In this document: positions 1 through 13,048 of the stretch, piece after piece
Layout: every line of letters begins with the position of its first letter
Position numbering within the stretch: position 1 is the first letter of the stretch
NCBI GenBank assembly: GCA_013397075.1
Contig: VWZS01002406.1
Coordinates: 682,001 to 746,000, forward strand
Direction: 5' to 3'
DNA length: 64,000 bases
From: Rhabdornis inornatus
Taxonomy: Eukaryota > Chordata > Aves > Passeriformes > Rhabdornithidae
Notes under the pieces: generated by a model
The model's input: the letters and a program-made list of their open reading frames with translations, nothing else
Database searches by the model: none
Told to the model about the DNA's origin: nothing
Program-made: the position numbers and the translations under genes

Positions 1-89
1 GAAGAGTCTTTACAAAGTGAACTCAAAACAGAGACATCAAGGCTAAAACGCAGATCAAAAGACCTGGATTACTTTTATCCCAAGAAAAG
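1..89 (+). CDS. MTBP: MTBP exon (partial at window edge)
   Basis: The exon is open from base 1 and ends at an AAAAG|GTAATG donor, with GT at 90-91. It encodes 29 codons plus two bases of a split arginine codon. The segment is strongly charged and ends with the tyrosine-rich DLDYFYPKK. The true 5' end of the exon is outside the window. Confidence 0.88.
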
Positions 90-3000
90 GTAATGCACTG
101 AATAAAATGAATCTTTAGCATGAAATATTTCAGTAGTCTCTTGTGAACTGCATCTTTTCTTTCATCTCAAAATGTTTTAGTGAAGCTATCTAGACAAATG
201 TTCTAGTTGTTTAATCCTCTTCTGTAGGTTCATTTTTTTCTCAAGTGTGATCTCTCATGGACGACGTTAGATTAATCGAACCATGCAGCACAGGCACACT
301 TTATTTAACAGATTTGGGGTTATATCTTGCAGTCTCAAGTGCCTTTGAAAAGATGACAGCCTCATCTAGGACTGAACCAGTCAGTGCTCCTGCACTACGA
401 ATAAACAACTAAAGGTTTAGAAAGCCAAGGATTGTACAAACAGAATAATTGAATTTCTAATCCAAAGGACTGCTGGCATAAGATGACCTACCAAAATTCA
501 TTCTTATTGTCAACCCTGTTTATTAAAGTCTTTTCTGGAAGTTTAGTTTCTAAGATTTCCCTTTATACCTTGTCCTCACTCTGAAGATGCAAACTCTGTC
601 ACTGAAAAATAACTGCTAGGTAACACTATTTCCAAATTCACTATTTTACTGTAATACTTCATTTCTTCCTTATTTCCAGTTTGATAGCCTTTGCATTCTA
701 ATCACAATAAGCCTTTAACAGAGGTTTGGTTTTAGAAATATGTATATTTTTTGCAGCTTACTGAATAGTTAGAAAAGATGTGATTATATTTAACATTTTG
801 TAAATTGGAGTTTGGAATTACTAATGCTCTTACAGTTGAAGGATCAAGGATTACAATGTTCCCATGGAATTACAATGCCAAACTTCCTGTAGTTAAAGAT
901 GAGTTGTGACCTTCCTATAGGGCCAAAAGAAATTAGATAGTTTCAAGAAATTTTGTCTCATCCAAATTGACCTGGAGGTCAGTTCTGTTCCCAAGAGTTT
1001 TATTTTTTTAGTTACCTGATTTCTTCAATTTATTTCTAGACCTTTTTAATCAGAGGTGCAATGGGTCTACGTATCAGAGCCCAATCCATTCAGCAGTGTT
1101 CCTCTTATACAAGAAATGTTACAGAATAGAATCCTGTCTTCCTGTCTGTGTTTTCAGATGTTTGCAGGAATGCTGAGTACTTACTGCTCTAAAGCAGCAG
1201 CTTCTATAGCAGAAACAATGACACTAAGAGAGTTGGTACAAAACCTGAAAGTTATTTTTATTGGGGTTTTTTATTATTCTGTCTAGGCTAACCAAATCTG
1301 AGAGTACAGACTCCCTCCTGTCTCAGGCAAGTGGCAGCAGCAGGAGCCATTGTGCAGTTGCTGTGATGAGGAAACGCTCTGAGAGATCAGTTTCTGTGGC
1401 TGCAGTGCCCTCGAAACTGCCTGGCCAAGCCCACAGAGCAGCCAGCAAGGCTGGCTCAGCTGCAGAGCCCGAGGCCTCCAAGCAAGACAAGGAGTCGAGA
1501 TCCCAGAAACACACGAGGGTAAAAATCTACCTTGTTCTCTTAGTGAAGAAGTAGCTGTTTAACTTCTTTCCATGAGACTTGATTTGTAAAAATTTTTTTA
1601 ACTCAAGGTGAACTATCTTCATCTGTATTTGTTACTGAATTTCATTCTGTTCACTCGTGTAAGTGAATCCTGAAGGTACTGAGGAGAGTGCTGCAGAAGC
1701 AAAGAATGAAAAAATGTGTAAGGAAATTTTATCACGCCCAGGGAATTAAGGCTGAGAGAGATAACAATGAGGGATACAAAAGGTGGAAATGAGTACCAAT
1801 TAATAGGAGTTATGAAATATAAATAATTAATATAAAACCTAAAGGCACCAAAGAGATATATGTGCTGGAAGGGTCAAAGGCATTATGGAGGAACAGCCTA
1901 TTCTTAGAATAAAGAGATTCCAATAGTTCTATCAATTCATTAATTATGATAGCAGTTAAAATAATTTGGTGGAATAATGTTTAATTAATAGCTGTGTATA
2001 TTAGGAATGCCTCTTCTAAAATACAATACACAAGACTGTTTCTGGCTTGGTGGTACTAATTTTAAATTAATCCCAGGGTACAAGGAGAACACTGCAAGAG
2101 TGTTAATGTACTGTCAAAGGCAAGCTGGAATGGTCCAAGGAAGCATAAATTGGTGTGACTCATTCAGACCTACAGCAGAGTTTAAACATCTCTGATGTAA
2201 GGAATGTCAGAGAAAATTTTCTAATGAGACTTTAGTATCAGATTTTAAATTTTTTTAATATGTATGCATCAGACAGGGGAATAGCAGAATAGCAAAAAGT
2301 GATCTTTTTATATATATTATTTTGGAGAAGAAAAAACCCAAGATAGTATTGACTTCATTTATCTTCCAAGCTCCATGTGACTATTCACTGATCCTTGATA
2401 TGTAAGCATTTTCTTAATTTTTTTAAATGAAGGAAATGGAAATGGATTGTTAAATGGCTCTGCTCAAATTCAGGCAGTGAGCTGATTGTGTTTGGCAGTA
2501 GATTAAAGAAAGGCAAGATCACAAAAGACTACCTTTCTGTTTTGGGCTTTTTTGCTTCCCTTAGACAGTTTTTCATGTGTCAATAGTTGGGATGAACTTG
2601 AGTGTGTTTCTTCTGTTTCCAAGATGCTGAAGGAGGTGGTTGCTAAGACTCTTCAAAAACACGGAATTGCAGAGGATCATAAGTGCTTTGCATCATGCAG
2701 CCAGCGTCTATTTGAGATATCAAAATTCTACTTAAAGGTAACTAGAAGACACACTCTTACAGTTCTTTATTCTTAGTTAAGTGGAGCCAGTCCTGAATAA
2801 AACTTGAGATAGCATGTGGGATATTCAGAGTTGATTAAGCTAATATTTCCCAGTGGTGTGTTAGTAATATGTGGATGGTGTGGAGAAACCTTTGGACTTG
2901 TTGTCAAATGCAGAAGGTAGTTTTACAATATATTTTGGTGGGTTTTTGCTTGTTTTGAAACCTTCTAAAGCAGCAGCCTTTTATACATAGTGAAATGATA

Positions 3001-5955
3001 TACTAAAGCACGGGCCTGTTGGGTCAGGTCACTCTTAGAGCAGCAAGAGCTAAGGAAGCAATAGGGTTATCTCCCAGCTGTAGCTGTGACAGCTCAGCTT
3101 CTCCCTTGTTCTAAGGTTGTTGGCTAAATAAGTAGCTTACAGAACTGACTCAGAAATTGCAGTTCCCTGACATGATGTGCTCTATTATCTAACATACTGG
3201 CTCAGCAGCACCCTGTTGAATTGCATCAACCTCATGTTTAGGGGGAGATGAGAATTCTTTCCATAATACCTAGGAGACTGTGAATCAGTGCTGAAGCCCA
3301 TGTTACTTGGTCTGAGCACAAAATCAAGTTAATTACAATATGGAGTGATTAAAAGCTATTGCTCACAAGCTGAGCTGATGTTGTGTTCATTTGCATGTGT
3401 TTAACCTACCACTATGGGTGAACCAGCCCAGTTTAGTCAAATTCAGTAATGGTGCTTTAAACTAAATGAAAGTTGAACAGGACTGGATGCTTACACAATC
3501 AGAACATCTTGCTGATAAGCACCAACTTCTTAAATTATTGGAACACAGTTGTGCAGTCATTCTATAAGTGCTCCCAAAATCTCCCTGAAATATGTCCTGA
3601 AGGAAGATCTCCTAATTCAAAATCAGAAAGGGCTGCATGTAGGGATGTGTGCGTAGAGCAAATCAGGGTTTGTGGTTCCATTCCAAGTAGAAAAGGAAGA
3701 ATATGGCAGTGATCCTGTCCTTTCTAGAGAGAAGTGTCATGGGATTTTCTTCTCCTGAACTGTCTTACAGCTCCAAGATCTGTGGGAATCCTTTGAATCC
3801 TTTTGTGTGCTGCGTAATTCAAAAGCATGGTAACATAGGTATCATTTTCCTCTGGAGTCAAGTAGTAAATTAATTTTCTTTCTCTTCAGGCAAAGTTTTG
3901 TTCTTGCTTTAAAAGAATAGATTAGTTTGGAGTCAATTAAATGGACTGCAAAATAGAAAAGCCATTCTAGGTTTTTCCCTTTTCTGCACTGATTTTATTT
4001 TCTGATGTCTGCTTCTCTGTTCTTTGCCAGAACTCTGTATTACAGGGTAAGCTCACATCTGATTTTTATGTTTATATAGAAACAAGATTTCAATCGAGAC
4101 TGTAAGAACTTTGAATATCATTGAAGAAAAAAAGGTTAGGAAGACTCACTCATAATTGAGTGCTAGGTTTGGACTGCTGTAACAGAACCTGAAACCCTGC
4201 AAACCTGGAATAGATTGAAATTATTTCCCTTTTTTTAATTGAAAAAGCAAAGTCAAATAATTCTTCTGTTGTTCTGAGCAAGGTGATAAAAGTGTAACAC
4301 CACCCTGGTTATTAGGGCTCTTATAACCCAATTTAGAGTGACTGTATGAGTTTGCTGACTTCTGTGGCTTTTTGTTTCATATTTAGGACCTTAAAACTTC
4401 CAGAGGACTTCTTGATGAGATGAAGAAAACAGCAAATGGCAATGCTAAACAGGTAAGATCATGTGTTTATTTGTTCCTGTACATAGCCACAGGATGATTT
4501 AAGTCACAGCTTTAAGAGATGAAGAGGTGCATACCCTTGGCTGTGGGTCTCATTTCACTCTGATCTCACACAAACTCTCTGTCAGTAGTCCCAAGGCAAA
4601 ATTTCCAGGTTTTGGATGGTATCTTAGTTACAGCTCCTGAGATGATATGCCACAGTGAGAAATGGAAATGAAGACAATAAATGTTTCCACATCACTCAAA
4701 CAAAATAAAAAAAAAAGAGAGATGAGATTTTTCTTTAATTAGAATCATTAGGGAATTCTTTTCTTGTGTTGAAGGAAATAACATTTCAAAGGTTAGGAAG
4801 TAATAAGCAGGTCTATAAAAGGAAATAAATTTTTTAAAAGCAGCAGTGAAAATCAGTTATTTTAAGCTTGTGAGTAACTGTAAGCACAAGGGATATCAGG
4901 TCAGGTTATTTGTGCGTAACATGGGACTTGAATGAACAGCAGCACAGAGCAAATGCCAGAGGTAAATATTCCCCCAGAAATTAAGTAACTCTGATTTAAG
5001 TTCTGAGATGTACACTGAAGTGACTCCATAATTTGGGGAAAAAAAAAAAAAAAGGAAAAATAGTGTCATGCATAATTACAGTACAGTTTTCATAATCATA
5101 AATTAAATGGAAGAATTTGAACTGAGGAAGGTAAGTAATAGAACACACTCTCAAGAAAGCTGCTAGATCCCCTGAAAACTTACTCTATGAGAGCAATATT
5201 TGCTGTGTTCTGTGCTGTATTCCTTTGTGGATTGCTTTGTATGGATGATAAGGTTTCTAAAACTATATGGGTTGTGATGTTTGGTGTTGAACTGGGCTAT
5301 TGTGCTGATACACTGCTTCTCACCTCCATCTTTGTCTGGGCAGAAAATTGGTAGTTTTTTGTACATTTGCTGTTGGTAAAGGGCATTAAAATTTGTGTTC
5401 TCCTAAACTGCTTACATCTCCCTGTATTAGACTGTTTTGAAATTACTTTACAAAAATATAATTGCCAAGGACTATTCAGTGGTCTGAACAACTGCCCAGT
5501 TTGGAAAATGATAATGGTGGTAGATACAGCAGTGTACAAATTATCCTTTATTCTTTCTTCTCTGGCATTAGGAACTTTTACTGCTGGAAGCGTGAGCTGT
5601 TTGGCATTTTGTGCACCTTTCTTGCTGGTATATGGAGAGAATGGGGTTTCAATTTCAATTCAGGGGTTCTAAAAATGTCTTTTCCTAAAGACAAAGTATT
5701 CTGTAAGATTAAATACAATTCTAGGGTAATGCTGTTTCCTCTCAGATTATTAACACTTTCTCCTCTTGAGTAGTTTGCTTTTAAATCCTGTTTAGTAAAT
5801 ACCACACAGATGGTGACAAAGGATTAAACAAAGAATTCATAAAGTCTGTGACATGTTCTTAATTTGCTTTCAAAACCAGGAGTTATGTAAATTGTTTGCT
5901 TTCTCATTTATCGGCCCAGGTGATTGAATGGGTTTTGGAGAAGACTGGCAAGTAG
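1..5955 (+). CDS. MTBP: MTBP, C-terminal part, five exons (gene continues to the left)
   Basis: The coding sequence is the join 1-89, 1287-1518, 2624-2737, 4387-4452, 5920-5955. It is open throughout and gives 178 residues plus TAG. MTBP binds Treslin/TICRR and helps load CDC45 and GINS at replication origins during S phase; it was first described as an MDM2-binding protein. The identification rests on my recognition of the C-terminus: a basic, serine-rich linker, then a helical block beginning MLKEVVAKTLQKHG and containing CSQRLFEISKFYLK, and the ending VIEWVLEKTGK. Those last 71 residues correspond to the conserved C-terminal metazoan MTBP domain reported to bind DNA. All four introns are GT-AG, and reading phase is preserved at each junction. 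The N-terminal bulk of the protein (about 900 residues in other vertebrates) lies before the window. SNTB1, converging on the other strand, supports the call by synteny. The family is clear; paralogues are not known. Confidence 0.93.
1287..1518 (+). CDS. MTBP: MTBP exon, serine-rich basic linker
   Basis: The acceptor is TTCTGTCTAG|G and the donor is AGG|GTAAAA. The first base completes the split arginine codon of the preceding exon, and 77 codons follow. The product runs from LTKSESTDSLLSQ to SRSQKHTR. It is rich in serine, lysine and arginine, with no obvious fold, as expected for the region before the C-terminal DNA-binding domain. The apparent longer open frames through both exon ends read into intron. 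Confidence 0.9.
2624..2737 (+). CDS. MTBP: MTBP exon, start of C-terminal domain
   Basis: This exon of exactly 38 codons runs from a TTTCCAAG acceptor to an AAAG|GTAACT donor, in phase 0 at both ends. It encodes MLKEVVAKTLQKHG, then a cysteine-containing turn (CFASC), then the helix QRLFEISKFYLK. It is the best conserved piece of MTBP in the window. The methionine at its first codon is internal and is not a translation start. Confidence 0.93.
4387..4452 (+). CDS. MTBP: MTBP exon, 22 codons
   Basis: This short phase-0 exon lies between CATATTTAG and AACAG|GTAAGA, a near-consensus donor. It encodes DLKTSRGLLDEMKKTANGN plus AKQ and continues the helical C-terminal domain. It is identified by fit to the family and by clean splice sites. 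Confidence 0.92.
5920..5955 (+). CDS. MTBP: MTBP terminal coding exon with stop
   Basis: The acceptor is TATCGGCCCAG. Eleven codons (VIEWVLEKTGK) and TAG at 5953-5955 follow. The ending matches the family C-terminus. The 3'UTR follows directly. Confidence 0.92.
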   Translation: MIEWVLEKTGK

Positions 5956-6300
5956 AGGCACTGTGTGGATTCTATTCACACCTTCCCAGGAGTGTGGAGA
6001 CAGAGCACTTCTGACTAGAGGAGCATTATACTGCCCAATGCACACACAGATCTGCACACTGGGAGGACTTTGGTCAGTGTAACTCTATAGACTCATTCTT
6101 CAAGAGCAAGGCTGGAAACTTTTTATAATGAAATTTTTAAATTTCTTTTTAAATTAGAATGAAAAGAGTTTGTATTTTATATGTGTATTTATTACATTTG
6201 TTAAAAGGAATATAGCTTGACTTGGTTTGTAAAGCGTTGTATATTTTTCAATCAGTGTATTTGGTTTTTATATGAATAAAAAACCCCACATATTTAATTT
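5956..6300 (+). other. MTBP: MTBP 3'UTR
   Basis: Non-coding sequence from the MTBP stop to just past the first canonical AATAAA on this strand (6275-6280). The implied 3'UTR is about 340 bases and becomes AT-rich towards its end. The exact cleavage point is inferred. Confidence 0.65.
6275..6280 (+). terminator. MTBP poly(A) signal AATAAA
   Basis: This is the first canonical hexamer downstream of the MTBP stop, 320 bases away. It is followed within 60 bases by T-rich sequence that could serve as the downstream element. Confidence 0.65.
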
Positions 6301-9300
6301 TGATAATTACTACTTTGTTTTACCTTTTTATGTGAAGATCTCTATTCTACTTAGTACAGCTTGCTCTTGTATAAACAGCTGTTCACAGCATCAGCCATTA
6401 ACATTTTAAACACTGATTAAGAACAGTTCCTATTCTGCAGGTGAAAACAAACATCACCATAATTTGAATCTCTGTGTTGTAATATAAGGAAGGAAAAAAG
6501 CATGGATTGAAACCTGATGCAAGGTCCCATTAAACAAAGTTTCTTTGTTTTACAAGCTGAATTTTTGGTGTAATTTCCTGCATGCTCTTTGTAACACGCC
6601 TTTGAAAAATATCTAAGGAGAGATCTGAGGTTTCTTTTCCTGGAAGAGGAAAAAATCAAAGCAATAGTGGTAATGAGGATGGTGAGAGCTGGAAAAGAGC
6701 TGGTGTGCTATGCTGAAATGTAAGGGGAAAAAAGAGTTTCTAGCTGTGTTGCAAACACAATAAAATACTAAATTTGGCCTCAGTTTGTTTCAGTCTCTGG
6801 CATATACCTGGCTGGGACTAATGTAATTAGTCAAGTTAGTGTTTTGTTGAGATGAGTTCCTATTAAGCTTTCTGTATCAAGGATTTCCTATTTATCGTAT
6901 AAACTAATGAGATTAAAACTGATAGAGATGCAGGGCTGTTGTTTGCTGTATCATCCTGGTAGGAAAATAGATTAAGCAATACAAATATAAATGAAACGTA
7001 ATGTTGTGGAAAAGTCATCGAACTAAACCATGTGGAGGTTAGACTCAATACTGTAAAATCTATGCATTCTCTAAAGAGCCTTCCTGATTTTGTGACATTA
7101 TTCTTTGCTTAATTCTATTTGGTATAAACCTGAGCCCTATGGAGGTTTTTCATGTCTAACAGGATCTTAACTGTTCTGTTCCTTTGTTCCCAAGTTTACT
7201 ATTGTCCTGAACTCTACAAGACCTTTTTTGGGTGGGTGTGTACTTGGTTTAATTGAGCTGCAATAGGAGAGCTCTGAAGTTGTTCTGCTGTGACAGTGGG
7301 CTCTAGTGAGCACTGTGTGTGTCTAAAAACCAGGAAAAACATAACTACTTGTAAAGATGGATTACATTTGTCTGCAGAATGCCACACATCCACAGCTTCC
7401 CAGTTTTAGTGACATGGTGAAATAGAAATGCAATGAAGAGAGTTATTTAAATAATCATTTAATAAGTGCATGTACAAAATTTCTCCAACGTAATGATTAC
7501 TGTGTATGGCTCACATTTCTTTGCATTCAATATAGAAAACAAGAAAGTAATCAAGACATTAACCTTTCTTAATATCTTATAGTCAATCAAGAAAGTATCT
7601 ACTTCCAGAGAGAGAAAAGCTGTAAGCTGTAGTCTTATCTCTTCAGCCTGAATACTGATACTTTTGTCTGAATACTAAAGCAAGCCACTGAAAGCTATAT
7701 TTTCTACTTTATTTATGTATTTTCTACTTAATTTACTTAATTTTATATATTTGTAATTAGAAAAACTTTGTAGTTAATAATTATACATAAGTTGATAAGT
7801 AAAAATACAGAAGCTCTACATAAATCCTGGAGGCTAGCTGCTGTGAGCAAAGAAAATACCTTCAGGAAAGTAATTAATACCTTGAACTGGTTTTCTTGTA
7901 CTTCAAGTAGAACTCAATGGTTATTGGTTTAATTAATTCTGTAGACTTACAGGCTCGCCTGAAATAATCAGCAGGAAAGCAGTTAGGGAAACATAAGCCT
8001 TTTGATATATTGGTTTTTTGCACAATTCCCAGTGCAGAACTAATACACTGCTACCCATGTCTCATTTGCTCTTTGTGTTGTTGACTTTTCAGGGCAAGTA
8101 GTAGCTGGGTTATTATTGTGGCTTAATAACACTGTGCCCCATTTGAGCTGTGATAACTGTCCCTGTCCATGCTCTTAACCTACAAAAAAGCAGGCATAAT
8201 AATTTGACCTGGTCCACTGTAACAGCACTAAACCAAATTATTTTGCATCTGTCGTAGATCCAAAGCCCACACTGAGAGTTCCTGCAGCTCAACTGATGTG
8301 CTGTAACTTAAGGGATGCAGAATGTAACATTACTCTTTGCCTCTGAAATTCAAATTATTTTCTTGTTTGTTGCTGCTGAACCCCAAATCCATATTTTTGG
8401 GTGCCTGCTTTCATGTTTTTTGCAAATCAGGATATAAGTCATATTCACCAGTACACATTTCTGGTTTACCCATAATTCATCCATCCTATATAATAAGCAG
8501 GTAACGTAACACAGCATAATACAGTAACATTATGTATTATATGCAGAAGCACATCATCCATCCATGTTATGTGCTTACATTCCCCACAGGACTGGGATAA
8601 GACAGGTGATATGATTACTTGTAATATTACAGCAATTACATGATGCGTATCACTGGGCTACCACACAACTTAGCTTGGGGACTAATGCAAATTCACAAAC
8701 TTCTTTGTGCCAATTCACAATTCTCCCTTGGAATTTGTTTTTTAAATTTGTTTCTTAATGCCTCTAATTGTTTACACAAGCATGGAAATTCTGATGAAGG
8801 AAAAAAAATGAAAAGTCAATCCCATGTGGGAAAAGCAGGTGATTATGTTCAACAGGAGGTTATCATCTTTATTAAAAATTTAAAATGTTTTCCCCCTCAT
8901 TCTTTTAAATTAAATTTTTGCCCTAGTTAGTCTGGGGGTTCACTCTGGGTTATAGGAAGCAGGCTGAGTTTTTCAAAATTTTGTGAGCTTATTATTAATA
9001 TCTACTTTTTAAAATACAAGTCACCACTAAATTAAAAAGGGTCCATAATATACACAGTGTGTGTATCTATATAAATATGTAATATATACTGTATTAATGG
9101 TCTCTCTATATAGTAAACAGACTCAGTAAATAGCTAGTTGTCAATCTGCCAGTTTGACTTCTATGGAAAATAACATAAATTTAGAAATCAATGGCAGTGT
9201 AATGATCTGGAGCACATAATTTCTTTAGGCTCTGATTCTGCTTCCACTGAAAGCAAAGAAGCTCCAATTAACTTTTAAGCATGGGTAAGGAGACACTGAG

Positions 9301-11624
9301 AATGCTTTCAGGTGGAAATCAGATCAATCTCCCCTTCAAATCAGCTGAGCTTCTCAATGCAAAGAGTAGGATGAAATGTGCTGCCATGTCCTGTGGGAGG
9401 AAGAAATTCTAACATTCTGCGGAAAGAAAACACTTGTTTTGTTATTTGCAAAGGATCAATTCTAATGGTGTTTGTGGTGGTGATTTGCTTGGTAGCATGT
9501 CAAGAGTCTTGTTCTGATTTCTAAAGTACATTAAGGGAGATGCTCGTTCAATTTCAAGGGCAGGACTATTAGAAACACCAGTATGATTCCCTGAACACAA
9601 TCAGATCGGCTTTATTTTTTTTTTTTCAACAAACACTTTAGATCACATTTTTCCAATAACATTTTTGCTCAGTATGCATCCCAATCTTTCTCATGGTGAA
9701 GCTACTATACAAACTTTCTCATAAGACCATTCCATTTATAGTCATTATTTTGTGAAAAGAGTGAAACGCTGGAATATCCCTTTTTAGGCTTTCCATGAGG
9801 TTGTTCTGTCATAACTTGGGTCAGACTGAAAGAAAAGGCTTAAATTCCCACAGTTAGCTTTTCTATTTGGGCCACTAAGTTAAGAATTAAATCAAAGGAG
9901 GAAAAAAAAAAATCTCTTTTCCCATAACCATTCATAAGAGAAAAAAAGGCACGTGTTGGCCTCAGTCCTTGAATGCAGAAGCTTGAGCAGAAATTTCTGC
10001 TTTTTCTTAATTTTTTTATTTCTTCTGTTACCACCTAGTCCAGTATAAGCAACAGAGAAAGCACTGCAACTTCAGCAGAGATGTATGAATGACCTGCCTT
10101 GAAACATCCCTGTGGGATTTCAGGGTTTTTTTTAAAGTTTTTACGTCATTCAACCAATGCAATTAACATTCTTAGAATTATTAACAGAAGCACTGAAGTT
10201 TAAATGTATTTCTCCCAGCCCAAAACCAAAGGATAGCCTTCCAGATAGTTTGTCTGGATACAAAGTAAGCTCACCTCACAAAAATCCAATATATGACTTT
10301 ATTAAATATATTCTTTTCCTCTAAAATATAAATATTCACTATACTCTTATAAATGTGGAGTAGGTTCATATTTCATTTATCTATCCCATCCAAATATGAA
10401 TCAGTCCAAAATCTGAAAATGAAGAAATAGCATCTGTAATTATCTTTTTTTTTTCCTATAAATATATATAATATGAATTTTCTTTGCAAACTGCTTAGTT
10501 ATTCACTTAGACTTCATATAGTACTGAGCACCTTAGATTACATTTTGTGTAATTTCATTGTTGGCACTAATACAGGAATTTGTAATATTTACAATGCACG
10601 TACATGTTAGGTATAACATTCCAGTGATTTGTAAGTGTTAAAAGGAATAAGGAAATAGTGCAATATAGTTTACATATGTATTTAACCTACCCACCCAGAA
10701 TGCAAGTTTTCACTTCAACCTCTGGAACTTTTATAGGAGACTGTCTCCAAATTTTTAAGTTGTACTTTGGAACAGCAATAAAAAAGGTCCTGAACTGGTT
10801 TTTAAAGACTTCACACAACAGTTTCCTTGATAAGGTGACATGAGCTCCTCCTCAGAGTCCTGTCCCCCTGCCTACCGACTGCTCTCAGCTTCCCAGATCT
10901 CCCAGAAGCTTCCAAGGCCAAGGAGTCCCAGGTAACTGCCACAGAAAGTTGTGTGAATGGCAGTGGGGACTAAATGAGAAATGTCCATCTGGAAATTACT
11001 GGTAAATTATGTAACATGTTAGCTCCTACCTTCTTAATTTACATGAGGAATTAATTTTTAAGTGCAAGTACCATGACAATAAAATGAAAGTGCAGAGCTG
11101 GGTGGATCCCTCCCTGGTGTGCCTTTGACTGGTGAGAGGAGCTGGGAGTGGGGCTGCTCTTCCAGAGGGGCACTGAGCTATTCTTCAATGATTATTTTCT
11201 GTATTTATGAATTCAGCCCATCATCCTAATGTTTTAATTGGTTTTGATAATTAAGATGCCTATGGAAATCACCATGTTCTTATGCTGTGAATAGACAACA
11301 TAACTTATGCTTAACTCTCAAACTTAGCTTAAAAACAACATGGAACCAAAATTAGTTTTCCCATTTGCCAGCCAAGTGATGCTAAGTTGAAATCTGTGTG
11401 CTTTTTCAGGAATAAAAGAAATGTTGTAATACGAAAACTGAACATCCACAAACACTGAATATATTACTACCTGTACATTACTGTATATTACTTCCTGTCT
11501 TTCAAAGTGGGATTTTAGGGCAAAACTCTAAAAGCAGACAGAACCCCACCCTGGTGTGAAGTTGTTCTTTTCACAAAGGAAGAGCAACGTAAGTGGCATC
11601 CGTTTTGCATCTTCCTATTCCCAC
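6301..11624. other. Intergenic region between the MTBP and SNTB1 3' ends
   Basis: About 5.3 kb of AT-rich sequence with no coding exon, tRNA-like or LTR structure that I can recognise. It contains AT-alternating stretches (around 7730-7800 and 9050-9110), a T run near 9611-9625, and one possible ancient repeat relic near 9228-9280. Several TTTATT motifs (for example 9611, 10015, 10293) could be more distal SNTB1 poly(A) signals, so its 3'UTR might extend into this interval. Confidence 0.55.
9228..9280. repeat. Possible ancient sauropsid repeat relic
   Basis: The words CTCTGATTCTGCTTCCACTG and, 10-20 bases on, AGCTCCAATTAACTTTTAAG resemble an old interspersed element common in reptile and bird genomes, whose consensus carries pairs like 'TTGAAGTCAATGG'. 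The match is short and from memory. Confidence 0.3.
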
Positions 11625-12955
11625 CAGATCACATGATGCCAGTTTATTACTTCCAGGTGCAAGCTGTATCATCTCTGGTGCTGAAGGTCAGTGTTCCTGC
11701 CTCCTTTTTGCTGCTCAAGTAGCTGTGAATAAGGCTGAATCTCAGTGAATCACATTTTGAGTCACAACAGTAAGCTGTGGTGCGAAACAGACACCAGTAA
11801 GTTGTGGGCATGGAGATGAACATTTTGTATTTCCCCAGCAAGAAATCTGCTCTTGCCAAGTCATGCCCACAGGAGAAGTTCCATGTTGAGTGCAGCTCAT
11901 GTTCCTGCCCTGGTGTATGTTTCTCACTGTTATGGAGCTGCTTCAATAGATTTTTCAAAAACTCATAAAATCAAGTCTTCCTCCTTCCCTATGTTTGTTC
12001 TTCTATGAAGACCACACAGCCAGCCTTGTCTGAGAAAAGGGGGTGACTCAGTAGGGGTAGGAGGACAGAATCTTAGTATGGCTTTCTACTGGAAAACTGC
12101 CATGGAGATATGCTGGCAGAAGCATCATCATGCCTCAAAATGAATTCAGGTAACTTTTACCTGAGCTGGGGCTCCCAGATAGCTGAAACTCATTAAATTG
12201 TTCTGGGAAGTCACTACAAAAATGCTTCCTGTGTTCATTAACAAAGGACACTCCTGCCTGTGCCCCCCTGACAGCTGGCTCTCAGTACCATCCCTGTGGC
12301 TGGTCCCCCTTTGGCTCCATCACTAGGCATGTGGGTGACATGTGGTTACTGCTTAATGTGAAACTGCCCTTGGCAGGGGCCCTCCAGCTGTTACCTGACC
12401 ACAGCTGGATTGCTTCAGAGTGTCCAACTCAAAGGTGTGTATTTGCAGGCTCTGCTGGGTATTCATGCCAGGTTCTGGCAGTGCTCCAAAAGAAAAATCT
12501 ATAAGAGGTGCACATATTATAACTGAAAGAACCTTTTACTTTCAGGTGATGGGACAATCTTTAGAGGATTTCTCCCCAGCCAACCTTGGCTTGCATCACA
12601 ACCAACAAGTGCTCTTGTCTGCATAGCCCTTTACTTTATATAGACAAGTACATTGAAATAGGCACAATTTATGATTCTGAAACATTTACATGTATGGTAC
12701 CACACACTTGTACGGTCTCATGTGGGATTTTAAAATCCCATTATTTACAATGAAATCCCCCCTCTTCCTTGTCATGCCATCTCTTTAGCTGGTCAAAATG
12801 AAACCTGGGCCTTTGAGGACTGCAGAAATGACCAATGCCCAGTCCCGAGTCCCAGGCTGGTGTCTGCTGCCAGCTGGGACAGGTTGCTGCTGTTGACTGT
12901 ACTTCAGATTAGTGTGGTTACCCCATCTCTCTTTGAAGAAACAGATGGATCCCAC
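11625..12955 (-). other. SNTB1: Probable SNTB1 3'UTR
   Basis: This is sequence downstream of the SNTB1 stop on the - strand, reaching the nearest canonical poly(A) hexamer. Only variant hexamers (revcomp of TTTATG near 12670 and TTTATA near 12637) occur before it. The end could lie further left, because other AATAAA motifs exist in the intergenic region. No open frame here is convincing. Confidence 0.4.
11643..11648 (-). terminator. Candidate SNTB1 poly(A) signal
   Basis: TTTATT on the + strand reads AATAAA on the - strand. It is the first canonical signal below the SNTB1 stop. On the - strand it is followed within about 15-30 bases by the GT-rich stretch TGTGATCTGGTGGG, as expected of a downstream element. 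Confidence 0.4.
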
Positions 12956-13048
12956 TTATGCCACCAAGCCCAGTCTTGTGATCTTTGCTGATAGGAAGGA
13001 ATGAATGATGAAAACAATTGGTTTTGGACAGGAATGAAGGTCCAGTTG
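12956..13048 (-). CDS. SNTB1: SNTB1 terminal coding exon (SU domain end)
   Basis: The acceptor is TACTTTCAG on the - strand (AG at 13050-13049). Thirty codons follow, QLDLHSCPKPIVFIIHSFL to AKITRLGLVA, then TAA at 12958-12956. This is the hydrophobic end of the syntrophin-unique domain that contacts dystrophin-family proteins. No methionine-led frame exposes this exon; it is found by similarity to the family. Confidence 0.96.
   Translation of the reverse strand, partial: QLDLHSCPKPIVFIIHSFLSAKITRLGLVA

Larger units (their letters stand above)
90..5919 (+). other. MTBP introns (90-1286, 1519-2623, 2738-4386, 4453-5919)
   Basis: Four introns of 1.1 to 1.65 kb, all GT-AG. They are AT-rich with scattered homopolymers, the clearest being a long A run near 5040-5053. 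I see no recognisable RNA gene, LTR or additional exon in them. The small open frames inside are chance. Confidence 0.8.

Noticed and set aside
11647..11958. 103-codon - strand frame near the SNTB1 3' end
   Set aside because: It falls in the probable 3'UTR and matches no known protein.
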